DNA from: Geothrix oryzae
GTDB taxonomy: Bacteria > Acidobacteriota > Holophagae > Holophagales > Holophagaceae
Assembly (NCBI RefSeq): GCF_030295385.1
Contig: NZ_AP027079.1
Span: 3,038,001 to 3,102,000 of the forward strand
DNA: 64,000 nucleotides
Reading direction: 5' to 3'
Positions 27,519 to 36,660 of this stretch are shown here, piece by piece. Under the pieces are notes generated by a model, which saw nothing but the letters and a program-made list of their open reading frames with translations, ran no database searches and was not told where the DNA came from. The position numbers were made by a program, and so were the translations under genes. Numbering within the stretch: the stretch's first letter is position 1; every line of letters starts with the position of its first letter.

Positions 27519-28109
27519 ATGCGTCACCGCGTTGCCCTCACCCTCGCCCTTCTGGGCCTGCCCCTCGCCGCCCAGGACATCACCGGCGGCCTGCAGACCG
27601 GCCTTTCCCTGCCCGTCGGGGATCTGAAGGATAAGTCCGGCCTGGGCACCAACCAGTTCTTCGGTGCCCATGTGGGCGGTCATCTCGACTTCAATCTCAC
27701 TTCGCACCACCAGGTCCGCGGTCAGCTGACCTACCACAGCCTCCCGGGCTCCGGCTGGGGCGGCTTCGTGGACAACCAGAACGACTACAAGGTGCTGCAG
27801 GTCGGTGCGGACTGGGTCTACAACTTCCAGAGCCCCAACCAGGGCTGGTACACCATCGCCGGCGCTTCCATCAACAGCATCAAGGATGACTGGGAATTCA
27901 CCAACGGGGCCGGCTTCCGCGTCAGCGGCAGCGCCAGCCAGAGCGGCAAGCTCGGCATTCGCGGAGGGGGTGGCTACACCTTCAACCGGAACTTCTCCCT
28001 CGAAGGTACCCTCAACCAGATCTTCGTGGACAAGAACGGCAGCGACGGCTTCGGCTTCGATACCGCCACATGGGCCCAGGTGAGCGCCGTCTTCCGCTTC
28101 GGGCGGTAG
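27519..28109 (+). CDS. Small outer-membrane beta-barrel protein
   Basis: 196 residues. Signal peptide of about 18 residues (MRHRVALTLALLGLPLAAQ). The rest alternates polar and aromatic residues in about eight strands and ends in an aromatic-rich strand (WAQVSAVFRFGR), as for an OmpA/OmpX-size barrel. No channel or enzyme motif is recognised. GGAGG precedes the ATG; a TAGGCT box at 27471-27476 is a possible -10. Followed by a strong bidirectional hairpin. Role unknown: porin-like or structural. Confidence 0.8.
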   Translation: MRHRVALTLALLGLPLAAQDITGGLQTGLSLPVGDLKDKSGLGTNQFFGAHVGGHLDFNLTSHHQVRGQLTYHSLPGSGWGGFVDNQNDYKVLQVGADWVYNFQSPNQGWYTIAGASINSIKDDWEFTNGAGFRVSGSASQSGKLGIRGGGGYTFNRNFSLEGTLNQIFVDKNGSDGFGFDTATWAQVSAVFRFGR

Positions 28110-28122
28110 GCTTTCTCCCGCA

Positions 28123-28157
28123 TGCAGAAACGGGCCGCGATGCGGCCCGTTTCTGCA
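28123..28157. terminator. Bidirectional hairpin between the barrel gene and glnN
   Basis: Perfect 16-bp stem (TGCAGAAACGGGCCGC arms) with a GAT loop, 13-16 bp from both convergent stop codons. The stem has A/T-rich outer ends but no long U-run. Confidence 0.75.
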
Positions 28158-28173
28158 CCTAACGGAAAGTCCC

Positions 28174-30333
28174 CTAAAGCAGCGGGGACAAGAGCTGCCA
28201 GTACTTCGGCAGGGGCCAGAGGTCGGCGTCGCAGGCCTCCTCCAGGTGGTCCAGCACCTCGCGGAGGGCATGCTTGGCCTCGTTGACCTTCTTTCCGAAG
28301 GCCTCGGTGCGGGCGTGGTTGTCCTCGATGGCCTCGGCGGCGGCCAGGGCGACCTTCATGGCCGTGAGCCGGGCCTGGGCCTCGCCCGCCAGCGTCGCCT
28401 GGGCCTGGAGGGCGGCCTTCAGCGTCTCGGGCACGGTGATGCCGGCCGCGGCCAGGCGGCCCAGGCTCTTGGCGCGGGCGCCGAGATCCGCCGTGATGGA
28501 TGGCAGGATCTGGGTTTCCGCCATCTCGCGCAGGACCTGGGTCTCGATGGCGATGGCCTTCTGGTACTGCTCATGGCGGATGTGGACGCGCGACTCCAGC
28601 TCGCCCTCGGAAAGGATTCCGGGCTTGGAGAACACGGCCTTGGACGCGGGGTTCTCCCAGATGTGGAGGGCGGCCACGGTGTCCTTGGCATGGGGCAGGC
28701 CGCGGCGCTCGGCCTCGACCTTCCATTCCTCCGCATAGCCGTTGCCTTCGAAGCGGATGGCCTTGGTCTCGATGATGGCCTGGCGCACCACGGTCAGCAC
28801 GGCGGCCCGGTGGTCCTTGCCGGCCTTGATCTCGGCATCCAGCTTGCCGTTCAGGTCATCCAGGGCCTCGGCCACGGCGGCGTTGATCACGGTCAGGGAC
28901 AGCGCGATGGGCTGGCTGGAGCCCACGGCGCGGAACTCGAACTTGTTGCCGGTGAACGCGAAGGGGCTGGTGCGGTTGCGGTCCGTGGCGTCCTTCTCGA
29001 TGCGGGGCAGGTTGCCGATGCCCAGGTCGAGGATGCGCTGGGTGGAGGCATCGGCCGCATCGCCCTTCTCGATGGCGTTCAGGATGTGGCTGAGCTGGGC
29101 ACCCAGGAAGGCCGACATGATGGCCGGCGGCGCCTCGTTGGCGCCCAGGCGGTGGTCGTTGCCCGCGCTGGCGATGGCGGCGCGCAGGAGGCCGCCGTGG
29201 GTGTGGATGGCCTTCAGCGTGGCGCTCAGGAAGTAGAGGAACTGCAGGTTCTCCTCGGGGGTCTTCCCGGGTTCCAGCAGGTTGTGGCCCTCATCGGTGG
29301 CGAGGCTCCAGTTCACATGCTTGCCGCTGCCGTTGACGCCCGCGAAGGGCTTCTCGTGCAGCAGGATGGCCAGGCCGTGCCGCTCGCCCACGGACTTCAG
29401 AAGCTCCATCAGCAGCTGGTTGTGGTCGCTGGCGATGTTGGCGGCTTCGTAGATGGGCGCGATCTCGAACTGGTTGGGGGCGACCTCGTTGTGCCGGGTC
29501 TTGGCGGGGATGCCGAGCTTGAAGCACTCCAGCTCCACTTCCTGCATGAAGCCCAGCACGCGCTCCTTGATGCTGCCGAAGTAGTGGTCCTCCAGCTCCT
29601 GGCCCTTGGGCGGCTTGGCGCCCTGCAGGGTGCGGTTGGCGAACATGAGGTCGGGCCGCTGCTGGGCCAGGTCCAGGTCCACCGCGAAGTACTCCTGTTC
29701 GGGACCGCACTGGGCGATGACCGCCTCGGCCTTGACGCCGAAGTGGGCGAGGCCCTCCACGGCCCGCCGGGACACCACCTCCATGGAGCGCAGCAGCGGC
29801 ACTTTGTGGTCCAGCGCCTCCCCGTGATACCCAACGAAGGCCGTGGGGATGCAGAGTGTCTTGCCCAGGGGCCCTTCCATCAGGAAGGCCGGGCTGGCGG
29901 GGTCCCAGGCAGTGTAGCCGCGGGCCTCGAAGGTGGCGCGCAGGCCGCCGCTGGGGAAGGAGCTGGCATCCGGCTCGCCCTGGATGAGCTGGCTGCCGCT
30001 GAAGCGCTCGATGACCTGGCCAGGCTCGTCCCAGGTGATGAAGGCGTCGTGCTTCTCGGCGGTGGCGCCGGTCATGGGGAGGAACCAGTGGGTGAAGTGG
30101 GTGCAGCCCTGCTCCAGGGCCCACTCCTTCATGGCGAGGGCGACGCTCTTGGCCACCTCCGGCGACAGGGCCTCGCCGCGCTTCAGCGCCTGGCGGTAGG
30201 CCTTGTAGACATCCTTCTGGAGCCGCTCGCGCATGGTGCGCTCACTGAAGGTGTTGCAGCCGAAATACTGGCTGATCTTGACCTGATCCAGCCGTGAGAT
30301 GCTGGATGTCTCTGACGCCTGCGCCTTGGCCAT
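28174..30333 (-). CDS. glnN: Glutamine synthetase, type III (GlnN)
   Basis: 719 residues, the size class of the dodecameric GSIII family rather than GlnA (~470). Makes glutamine from glutamate, ammonia and ATP in the cytoplasm. Seen: the GSIII N-terminal domain (FGCNTFSERTMRERL), CTHFTHWFLPMTG, DEPGQVIERFSGSQLIQGEPD, catalytic-domain CGPEQEYFAVD and KTRHNEVAPNQFEIAPIYE, FAGVNGSGKHVNWSL, and NRTSPFAFTGNKFEFRAVGS. Start taken at 30333, where GGGGGG precedes the ATG; the frame extends 29 codons further without family similarity. Stands alone; no glnB or amtB nearby. Confidence 0.95.
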   Translation of the reverse strand: MAKAQASETSSISRLDQVKISQYFGCNTFSERTMRERLQKDVYKAYRQALKRGEALSPEVAKSVALAMKEWALEQGCTHFTHWFLPMTGATAEKHDAFITWDEPGQVIERFSGSQLIQGEPDASSFPSGGLRATFEARGYTAWDPASPAFLMEGPLGKTLCIPTAFVGYHGEALDHKVPLLRSMEVVSRRAVEGLAHFGVKAEAVIAQCGPEQEYFAVDLDLAQQRPDLMFANRTLQGAKPPKGQELEDHYFGSIKERVLGFMQEVELECFKLGIPAKTRHNEVAPNQFEIAPIYEAANIASDHNQLLMELLKSVGERHGLAILLHEKPFAGVNGSGKHVNWSLATDEGHNLLEPGKTPEENLQFLYFLSATLKAIHTHGGLLRAAIASAGNDHRLGANEAPPAIMSAFLGAQLSHILNAIEKGDAADASTQRILDLGIGNLPRIEKDATDRNRTSPFAFTGNKFEFRAVGSSQPIALSLTVINAAVAEALDDLNGKLDAEIKAGKDHRAAVLTVVRQAIIETKAIRFEGNGYAEEWKVEAERRGLPHAKDTVAALHIWENPASKAVFSKPGILSEGELESRVHIRHEQYQKAIAIETQVLREMAETQILPSITADLGARAKSLGRLAAAGITVPETLKAALQAQATLAGEAQARLTAMKVALAAAEAIEDNHARTEAFGKKVNEAKHALREVLDHLEEACDADLWPLPKYWQLLSPLL

Positions 30334-30653
30334 GTGTCCCCCCCTTGGACGATGAGGCATGAATCCAAATAAACCTGGACCGATGTCCATCCCCGGGGGG
30401 CGGTCATCGGATTCCCACATCCATCTGGACCCTGCGATCCAAGCCCAGGATAGCCCAAACGCGCTTGTGGCGACAGGCTTTCCTGTCCAGGAACGGGCCC
30501 TGGCCCTCCTGCAGACCCTCCGGCGCCGCCAGGCGGGGACGGTCCGGGCCGCCGCCCTCGCCTGGGAGCGGGCGGCCTTCGCCGAGGTGTTCGACCACCC
30601 GGAGCCCGGTCAGCGGATCCGCCGGTTCCTTGAGAAGGCCTAGAATGGAAGGC
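30334..30653. other. Divergent glnN / nadA region
   Basis: Contains the glnN leader and promoter (no clear sigma70 match; a TGGAC/GTCCA hairpin near 30382-30395), and a short questionable frame reading toward nadA. TAGAAT at 30641-30646 lies 7 bases before the likely nadA start. Confidence 0.5.
30467..30643 (+). CDS. Possible short protein resembling an enoyl-CoA hydratase C-terminus
   Basis: A 58-codon frame from a GTG at 30467 (a longer version could begin at 30359). The residues EERAAFAEVFDHPEPGQRIRRFLEK-like end (seen here as WERAAFAEVFDHPEPGQRIR) recall the last helices of crotonase-fold proteins, which end in ...F.D.EG..AFLEKR. No catalytic part is present, so it is either a remnant, a small unknown protein or chance. 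Its TAG stop overlaps the TAGAAT box before nadA. Kept at low confidence. Confidence 0.3.
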   Translation: MATGFPVQERALALLQTLRRRQAGTVRAAALAWERAAFAEVFDHPEPGQRIRRFLEKA

Positions 30654-31622
30654 ATGGACCTGACCGCCCCCTATGTCCCCGACCTCGAAAGCATCCCCGC
30701 GGGGATCGATCTGCCCGCCGAGATCCGGCGGCTGAAGGCCGAGCGCCGGGCGGTACTCCTGGCCCACTACTACCAGGAGCCCGAGATCCAGGACCTGGCG
30801 GACTTTGTGGGCGACAGCCTCCAGCTCAGCCAGCAGGCCGCCAAGGCCGATGCCGAGGTCATCGCCTTCTGCGGTGTCCACTTCATGGCCGAGACCGCCA
30901 AGATCCTCAACCCTGGCAAGACCGTGGTGATCCCCGACATGGACGCCGGCTGCAGCCTGGCGGACCGCTGCCCAGCGGACTACTTCGAACAATGGCTGAA
31001 GCAGTACCCCGATCACGATGTGGTGAGCTACATCAACTGCTCGGCAGGTGTGAAGGCCCTCAGCACCGTCATCTGCACAAGCAGCAACGCCGTGCGCGTG
31101 GTGGAGAGCCTGCCGAGGGACCGCAAGATCGTCTTCGCCCCGGACCGCCACCTGGGCAAGTGGGTCATGAAGCAGACCGGCCGGGACATGGTCCTGTTCC
31201 CGGGCTTCTGCATCGTGCATGAGCAGTTCACGGCCAAGCGCCTGGCGGCCCTCAAGGCCCAGCACCCCGAGGCCAAGCTCATCGCCCACCCCGAGTGCGA
31301 TGCCACGGTCAGCCAGCTGGCGGACTTCGTGGGCAGCACGGCGGCCCTGCTCAACTTCGTGGCCAAGGACAGCGCCCGGGCCTTCATCGTGGCCACCGAG
31401 GCGGGCATTCTCCACCAGATGCGCCAGCGGCGGCCCGACGCGGAATTGATCCCCGCCCCGGCAGACAGCGGCTGCAACTGCAGCCTCTGCCCCTACATGA
31501 AGCTCAACAGCCTCGAGAAGCTCTACCTCTGCCTGCGCGACCTCAAGCCTGAGATCCGCCTGGACGAATCCGTGCGGGTGAAGGCCCTGAAGCCCCTGGA
31601 GCGGATGCTGGCCCTCGGCTGA
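30654..31622 (+). CDS. nadA: Quinolinate synthase A
   Basis: 322 residues. Condenses iminoaspartate and DHAP to quinolinate for de novo NAD; oxygen-sensitive [4Fe-4S] enzyme. Cluster cysteines visible: C73 (AFCGVHFMAETAK), C215 (AHPECDATVSQL) and one of the C274/C276/C279 group (SGCNCSLCPYMKLN). Substrate motifs LLAHYYQEPEIQDLADFVGDS and YINCSAGVKALSTVICTSSNA are present. Two in-frame ATGs occur, at 30645 and 30654. I choose 30654 because TAGAAT (30641-30646) overlaps the first and lies 7 bases before the second; neither has a Shine-Dalgarno. nadB and nadC are not in the window. Confidence 0.94.
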   Translation: MDLTAPYVPDLESIPAGIDLPAEIRRLKAERRAVLLAHYYQEPEIQDLADFVGDSLQLSQQAAKADAEVIAFCGVHFMAETAKILNPGKTVVIPDMDAGCSLADRCPADYFEQWLKQYPDHDVVSYINCSAGVKALSTVICTSSNAVRVVESLPRDRKIVFAPDRHLGKWVMKQTGRDMVLFPGFCIVHEQFTAKRLAALKAQHPEAKLIAHPECDATVSQLADFVGSTAALLNFVAKDSARAFIVATEAGILHQMRQRRPDAELIPAPADSGCNCSLCPYMKLNSLEKLYLCLRDLKPEIRLDESVRVKALKPLERMLALG

Positions 31623-31678
31623 TCGCCGGACGGGCCCGCGGCCGTTAAGCTGGCAGGAATCCTTCCTGTCGAGCCCCC

Positions 31679-33250
31679 ATGCACCACCACCGCACCTCCC
31701 GCTACCGAGCCCTCCATCCCAGCCTGGGGCCCTCCCGCTGGCAGCGCCTCCAGCAGCGCAGCGGCATCGCCCTGCTCGTCCTGGCGGGGCTGGTCCTGGG
31801 GGCCCTGCTGATCGCCGTGCCCCGGTACTACCGCCTGGATCAGGTCGACAAGGGTCGCCAAGCCTACATGGAAGCCCACTGGGTGGATTTCGAGGCCGTC
31901 GAACGCCACTGGAAGAGCCTGCCGGTGCTCCAGAGCATCCGAACGGGCGACGAGCCGGATGTGCGGCGGTTCCTGGCGGACCAGCCCCTGGTGGTGGCCC
32001 TCCTGGACCGCTTCGAGGAACGCAACCTCTGGATCCGCGATGGGCAGAAGCTCGCCCGGCCCAAGGACCCCGCCCTGGTGCAGCAGTACCTGGGCTGGAT
32101 GGCCCACGCGGAAACGGCGCAGCGCTTCGAGTGGAATCCCCCCCGCGAGCAGGATCCGGACTTCGGGAAGGTGGCCACGGTGGTCCTGCTCTCGGACCGC
32201 TGGCTGGTCATCAAGCGCTGGCGACCCGGGGCGCCGGAAGTGGAGCGGGAACTGGGCATCGCCCTGGCGCCCCACCGGACCCTGCGCATGGGCCTGGCCC
32301 GGGAAAGCGACCTCGAGCGGGGCGACCTGAAGCTCCAGCCCTGGGGCGCCGAGCCCAACCTCCAGGCCGACCCCCAGCGCATCGCCACCCTGCCCCTGGG
32401 CACCGCCACCAAGACCAATGCCTTCGGCGATGGCTGGAACCTGGGGGGCGTCGGCTTCGACGCCGAGCAGAAGGCCTTCCGGAGGAAGCTGAAGCACCAG
32501 TACTGGATGATCTCGGGAATCTCCGCCCTGGTGGGCGCGGCCATCCTCCTGGGCCTCTGGCTGCGCCACCGCACCCGGCGCAAGGCCGTGCTGGATGGGG
32601 ATCGCCTCGCCTCCATGACCCACAGCCTCAAGACGCCCCTCGCCATCCTCAAGTTCCGCTGCGACTCCCTGCGCCTGGGCCGGCTCAGCCCGGACCGCGC
32701 CGACGAGGAGCTGCTGAAGATCGGCGAAGAGGTGGACCACCTCACCACCATCATCGAAACCGGCCTGCGGGTGATTCGGGGCGGCGGGGCCTCCGGCCCC
32801 CCGGGGCAGGCCACCCCCGCCTGGTTCGAGGAGGTCGTCGATGACCTGCGGCCCGGGTTCGAGCTGGAGGGGCGCCTTCTGGACCTCCGCCTGGCGGAGG
32901 CCAGCGGCCGGGCCCCCCTCTCCTCCCTGCGTTCGGCGGTGCTCACCCTGGTGGAGAACGCCCTGGGCCACGGCAAGGGCCGCGTCACCCTGGAGACCTG
33001 GCGCGCCCGGCGTCGCTTCTGCATCCGGGTGACCGACGAGGGCGAAGGCCTGGAGCCCCATCAGTTGAAGGCCCTCGGCAAGCCCTTCCAGCGCCTCCGC
33101 ACCCAGGGGAGGGAGGGCTTTCTGCGGGAAGGCCAGGGGTTGGGCCTGAGCCTGCTGGTCCAGGTGGCCGAACAGGAGGGCTGGGGCCTCACCTTCTCCT
33201 CGGGACCGGGCGAGGGGTTCTCGGCCCTCCTGGAGATCCGGGCCAGCTGA
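31679..33250 (+). CDS. Membrane sensor histidine kinase
   Basis: 523 residues. One membrane helix at about 29-48, a periplasmic region of about 225 residues (50-273) with no recognised ligand domain, and a second helix at about 275-296. Cytoplasmic HisKA follows, with the phosphorylated H315 in LASMTHSLKTPLAIL, then an HATPase with N-box LVENALGHGKG, DEGEGL and GQGLGLSLLVQVAEQ. No HAMP or PAS is evident. The gene is followed 96 bp later by an OmpR-type regulator, surely its partner, but that gene has its own upstream inverted repeat. The signal is unknown. Confidence 0.9.
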   Translation: MHHHRTSRYRALHPSLGPSRWQRLQQRSGIALLVLAGLVLGALLIAVPRYYRLDQVDKGRQAYMEAHWVDFEAVERHWKSLPVLQSIRTGDEPDVRRFLADQPLVVALLDRFEERNLWIRDGQKLARPKDPALVQQYLGWMAHAETAQRFEWNPPREQDPDFGKVATVVLLSDRWLVIKRWRPGAPEVERELGIALAPHRTLRMGLARESDLERGDLKLQPWGAEPNLQADPQRIATLPLGTATKTNAFGDGWNLGGVGFDAEQKAFRRKLKHQYWMISGISALVGAAILLGLWLRHRTRRKAVLDGDRLASMTHSLKTPLAILKFRCDSLRLGRLSPDRADEELLKIGEEVDHLTTIIETGLRVIRGGGASGPPGQATPAWFEEVVDDLRPGFELEGRLLDLRLAEASGRAPLSSLRSAVLTLVENALGHGKGRVTLETWRARRRFCIRVTDEGEGLEPHQLKALGKPFQRLRTQGREGFLREGQGLGLSLLVQVAEQEGWGLTFSSGPGEGFSALLEIRAS

Positions 33251-33264
33251 AGGCCTTTCAGAGA

Positions 33265-33301
33265 TTGGGAATTTTATTGGACTTGAAACTTGTATTCCCA
33301 A
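33265..33301. promoter_or_regulatory. Inverted repeat upstream of the response-regulator gene (possible operator)
   Basis: Exact 8-bp arms TTGGGAAT (33265-33272) and ATTCCCAA (33294-33301), 29 bp centre to centre, in an AT-rich spacer between kinase and regulator genes. The spacing is close to three helical turns, as expected for a dimeric regulator; autoregulation is an inference. Confidence 0.5.
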
Positions 33302-33346
33302 GAAAAGGGCGCGATCTTGATCCCAACGATCCTTGAGCGAGACGCC

Positions 33347-34060
33347 GTGACCCACATCCTCGTGGTGGAGGACGAGCCCTCCCTCTGCCAGCTCCTCGTC
33401 AACAATCTGGGCTTCGAAGGCTATTCCGTCGAGGCGGTGGGCGATGGCCTGCCCGCCCTGGCGGCCCACGCGGCCCACCGGGCGGATCTCATCGTGCTGG
33501 ACCTGATGCTGCCCCAGCTCGATGGCTTCGAGGTCCTCCGGATCCTACGGGAGGGCAAGGACGAGGTGCCGGTCCTCATGCTCACCGCCCGGGGGGAGGA
33601 GACGGACCGGGTGCAGGGCCTGAGCCTGGGGGCCGACGACTACCTGGTGAAGCCCTTCTCGGTGCTCGAGCTCATGGCCCGCGTGAAGGCCATCCTCCGC
33701 CGGACCCGTCCGCTGGACCGCCCGCCCCTGCTGCGGTCGGGGCCCTTCCGCTTCGACCTCCCGCGCCTGGACGCCCGGCGGGACGGGAAGCCGCTGGAGC
33801 TCACGCCCCGGGAATTCCGTCTGCTGGAGATCCTCATCACCCACGCCGGCCGGACCCACAGCCGCAAGGAGCTGCTGCAGCTGGCCTGGGAGCGGGACGC
33901 CCGGCCCAGCGCCCGCACCGTGGATGTCCACATCGCCAACCTGCGCCGCAAGCTGGGCGAGGAACAGGGCGCCCCCTGGATCGCCACCGTGGGCGGCGAG
34001 GGCTACCGCTGGGTCACGCCGGTGGCCACGGAACCCGGAGAAGGTCCGTCCGGCAAGTAG
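33347..34060 (+). CDS. OmpR-family response regulator
   Basis: 237 residues from the GTG at 33347 (VTHILVVEDEPSLCQLL); a TTG further upstream would lie within the inverted repeat and is unlikely. Receiver domain about 3-115 with acidic pocket EDE, phosphoacceptor Asp in DLIVLDLMLPQLDG, Thr in LMLTARG and Lys in DYLVKPFS. C-terminal winged helix about 135-225 (LTPREFRLLEIL, ARTVDVHIANLRRKLGEE, TVGGEGYRW). Works with the adjacent kinase; target genes are not known. Confidence 0.93.
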   Translation: MTHILVVEDEPSLCQLLVNNLGFEGYSVEAVGDGLPALAAHAAHRADLIVLDLMLPQLDGFEVLRILREGKDEVPVLMLTARGEETDRVQGLSLGADDYLVKPFSVLELMARVKAILRRTRPLDRPPLLRSGPFRFDLPRLDARRDGKPLELTPREFRLLEILITHAGRTHSRKELLQLAWERDARPSARTVDVHIANLRRKLGEEQGAPWIATVGGEGYRWVTPVATEPGEGPSGK

Positions 34061-34126
34061 GAAGACCGGGCCCAGGCAGGGCCCAAGGGGGGCTCAGGTA
34101 GACTGGTCCTTCGCCACCGAGGCCCG

Positions 34127-35455
34127 ATGATCCCCTGGAATCCCCATAGCTGGCAGCGCTTCCCCGCGATGCAGCAGCCGACCTACACCGACCCTTCGGA
34201 ACTCGAAGGCGTGCTCGCGCGCCTTCGCCGCATGCCCCCCCTGGTGGTGCCCCAGGAGGTGGACCGGCTCCGCGGCCTGCTGGCCGAGGCCGCGGCGGGC
34301 CGACGCTTCCTGCTCCAGGGCGGCGACTGCGCCGAGCAGTTCAAGGACTGCCTCCCCGAGGCCATCGAAGGCAAGCTGCGGGTGCTGCTCCAGATGTCGG
34401 TGGCCCTCACCCATGGCGGGCGCAAGCCCGTGGTGCGGGTGGGCCGCATCGCCGGCCAGTTCGCCAAGCCCCGCAGCAAGCCCACCGAGCTGGTGCGCGG
34501 CCGCGAGCTGCCCAGCTACCGGGGCGACCTCATCAACGGCCTGGAGGCCGACGAGGCGGCCCGGCGGCCCGACCCGGGCCGCATGCTCGAGGCCTACTTC
34601 CACGCCTCCGCCACGCTGAACCATCTGCGGGCCCTCACGGCGGGGGGCTTTGCGGACCTGCACCACCCCGAGCGCTGGGAGCTGCCGGGCGGCACCGGCG
34701 AGGTGCCCGCCTACCGCCGCACCCTCGACCAGGTGCGCGAATCCCTCGATTTCCTGGAGGCCCTGGGCGGCGTGCAGCGGGAGGTGCTGGAGCGCATCGA
34801 CTTCTTCACCAGCCATGAGGCCCTGCTGCTGCCCTATGAGGAGGCCCTCACCCGCTGGATCGGGGAGGCCTCCGCCTACTACAACCTCGGCGCCCACACG
34901 CTCTGGGTGGGCGAGCGCACCCGCCAGCTGGACGGCGCGCATCTGGAATACCTGCGGGGCATCCGCAACCCCATCGGCGTGAAGGTGGGACCCAGCGCCA
35001 CGCCGGACCACCTGGTGGCGCTCCTGGATCACCTCGATCCCCAGCGGGAGCCCGGCCGCATCACCCTCATCTCGCGCTTCGGCGCGACGAAGATCCAGGC
35101 GGCCCTCCCCCCCCTGCTGAAAGCGGTCCAGGGCACGGATCACCCCGTGCTGTGGAGCTGCGACCCCATGCACGGCAACGGCGCCGAGAGCGCCACGGGA
35201 CTGAAGACGAGGGACTTCGGCGCCATCCTCTCGGAGCTCCGTCAGGCCTTCGAGATCCACCGGGCCGCCGGCTCGCACCTGGGCGGCGTCCACATCGAGC
35301 TCACGGGCGAGGCCGTCACCGAGTGTACCGGCGGCAGCGAGGGGCTGTCCGAAGCCGACCTCGCCAAAGCCTACGAAACGGGCTGCGATCCCCGCCTCAA
35401 CGGCACGCAGAGCCTCGAGATGGCCTTCCTCATCGCCGCGATGATGCGGGGCTGA
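34127..35455 (+). CDS. 3-deoxy-7-phosphoheptulonate synthase, class II (plant type)
   Basis: 442 residues. First step of the shikimate pathway, joining PEP and erythrose 4-phosphate. Class II motifs: FLLQGGDCAEQF near residue 63 (metal cysteine), KPVVRVGRIAGQFAKPRS near 100, ITLISRFGATKIQ, VLWSCDPMHGNG and HIELTGEAVTECTGG. Start at the ATG giving the family N-terminus IPWNPHSWQRFPA. No strong Shine-Dalgarno; TAGACT at 34099-34104 may be the -10. It does not share an operon with other aro genes here. Feedback sites are not visible. Confidence 0.94.
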   Translation: MIPWNPHSWQRFPAMQQPTYTDPSELEGVLARLRRMPPLVVPQEVDRLRGLLAEAAAGRRFLLQGGDCAEQFKDCLPEAIEGKLRVLLQMSVALTHGGRKPVVRVGRIAGQFAKPRSKPTELVRGRELPSYRGDLINGLEADEAARRPDPGRMLEAYFHASATLNHLRALTAGGFADLHHPERWELPGGTGEVPAYRRTLDQVRESLDFLEALGGVQREVLERIDFFTSHEALLLPYEEALTRWIGEASAYYNLGAHTLWVGERTRQLDGAHLEYLRGIRNPIGVKVGPSATPDHLVALLDHLDPQREPGRITLISRFGATKIQAALPPLLKAVQGTDHPVLWSCDPMHGNGAESATGLKTRDFGAILSELRQAFEIHRAAGSHLGGVHIELTGEAVTECTGGSEGLSEADLAKAYETGCDPRLNGTQSLEMAFLIAAMMRG

Positions 35456-35471
35456 TCCAGGGCTGATCCAG
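35450..35471 (+). repeat. 11-bp tandem duplication at the DAHP synthase stop
   Basis: GGCTGATCCAG occurs twice head to tail; the first copy supplies the TGA stop codon. A small slippage duplication without obvious function. Confidence 0.6.
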
Positions 35472-35530
35472 GTCGATGCGCCTCAACCCCGGAAGCGCGC
35501 GCAGGGTCCAACGGTCATCCTGGAGCCCCC

Positions 35531-36646
35531 ATGCGGCACGCCCTGATCAGCCTTTGCCTCTTGGCATTCGCCGCTTGCGGCGGTGGCGGAACCTCCGCTA
35601 CGCCCCTGGCCCCCGCCTCGGCGGGGGATCCTTGGGGGGCCGCCACCGCAGCCATCCAGGCCGCCCAACCCCAATTTCCCGCCGGACTCTGCGTGGAGGT
35701 CGCGACCCCTGCGGGCGTCGTGTATTCCCGCAGCTTCGGCGGGTTCACCAACCAGGACTCGGTGCTGGTCGCCTCCGGTTCCAAGTGGGTCAGCAGCACC
35801 GTCATCCTGCGCCTCGTGAATGCCGGCGCCTTCGCCCATGGCCTTGACACCCAGGCCAAGGAGCTCCTGGTCGACGCCAACGGGAAGCCCTGGACCGGAA
35901 ACATGGGCGACATCACCCTGCGGCAGCTGCTCAGCTTCACCTCCGGCATCAGTGGGGACGACGCGGCTTCCGACAACCTGTTCATCACTCTCGACGAGGC
36001 CGTGCGGCAGATCTATGCCGATTTCGCCGCCACCGCCTCCCGGCCGGGCAGCTATTTCTACTACGGCAGCACTCACCTGCGCATCGCCGCACGCATGGCC
36101 GAAGTCGCCACTGGCAAGTCCTGGTCGCAGCTCTTCGCCGAGCAGCTCCACGACCCCATGGGCTGGGCGGGGACCAGCATCTACAGCAACAACGGCCCCA
36201 ATCCGAATCCGGCGGGCGGGCTGAAGTGCACGGGCCTGGAATACATGCGGTTCCTGATGATGCAGCTGCGCAATGGGATGGACGGAACGCACCTCTTCCT
36301 TCCCTCACCGCTGATCGTGGCCCAGCGCACCGACGGGTACGGTCCCGCCACCACGCTGGCCTACAGCCCCTTCCAGGAGGCGGCGGGATGGACCTACCAC
36401 TACGCCCTCGGCAACTGGCTGGAGACCAGCGATGGCACCGGCACTGGCACCGTCGTCCGCTACTCCAGCACCGGCACCTTCGGTTGGGGCCCCTGGGTGG
36501 CTGCGGACGGGAAGTACGGCGCGATCATCATGACCAAGCAGGCTCAGGGGCTAATCCTCCCCACCGAGCAACTCAAGGCCCAGCTAGACCCGCTCATCCG
36601 CACGGCCCTGGCGCAGAATCCGCCTGTGATCCGCGCCGTGCCCTGA
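35531..36646 (+). CDS. Serine hydrolase lipoprotein (class C beta-lactamase/DD-peptidase fold)
   Basis: 371 residues. Lipoprotein signal with lipobox LLAFAAC (Cys at 16), followed by a Gly/Ser linker. Beta-lactamase-like domain from about residue 40: the nucleophile motif S-x-x-K is in VASGSKWVSS, LRQLLSFTSGIS is the conserved loop, the Tyr motif is YYGSTHLRIAARMAE (Y-x-S instead of the usual Y-x-N), and a late Gly-rich segment STGTFGWGPW replaces the HxG strand. Likely a periplasmic or surface esterase/peptidase rather than a resistance lactamase. GGAG precedes the ATG. Convergent with the next gene. Confidence 0.85.
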   Translation: MRHALISLCLLAFAACGGGGTSATPLAPASAGDPWGAATAAIQAAQPQFPAGLCVEVATPAGVVYSRSFGGFTNQDSVLVASGSKWVSSTVILRLVNAGAFAHGLDTQAKELLVDANGKPWTGNMGDITLRQLLSFTSGISGDDAASDNLFITLDEAVRQIYADFAATASRPGSYFYYGSTHLRIAARMAEVATGKSWSQLFAEQLHDPMGWAGTSIYSNNGPNPNPAGGLKCTGLEYMRFLMMQLRNGMDGTHLFLPSPLIVAQRTDGYGPATTLAYSPFQEAAGWTYHYALGNWLETSDGTGTGTVVRYSSTGTFGWGPWVAADGKYGAIIMTKQAQGLILPTEQLKAQLDPLIRTALAQNPPVIRAVP

Positions 36647-36660
36647 CCATCCTGCCCCGG

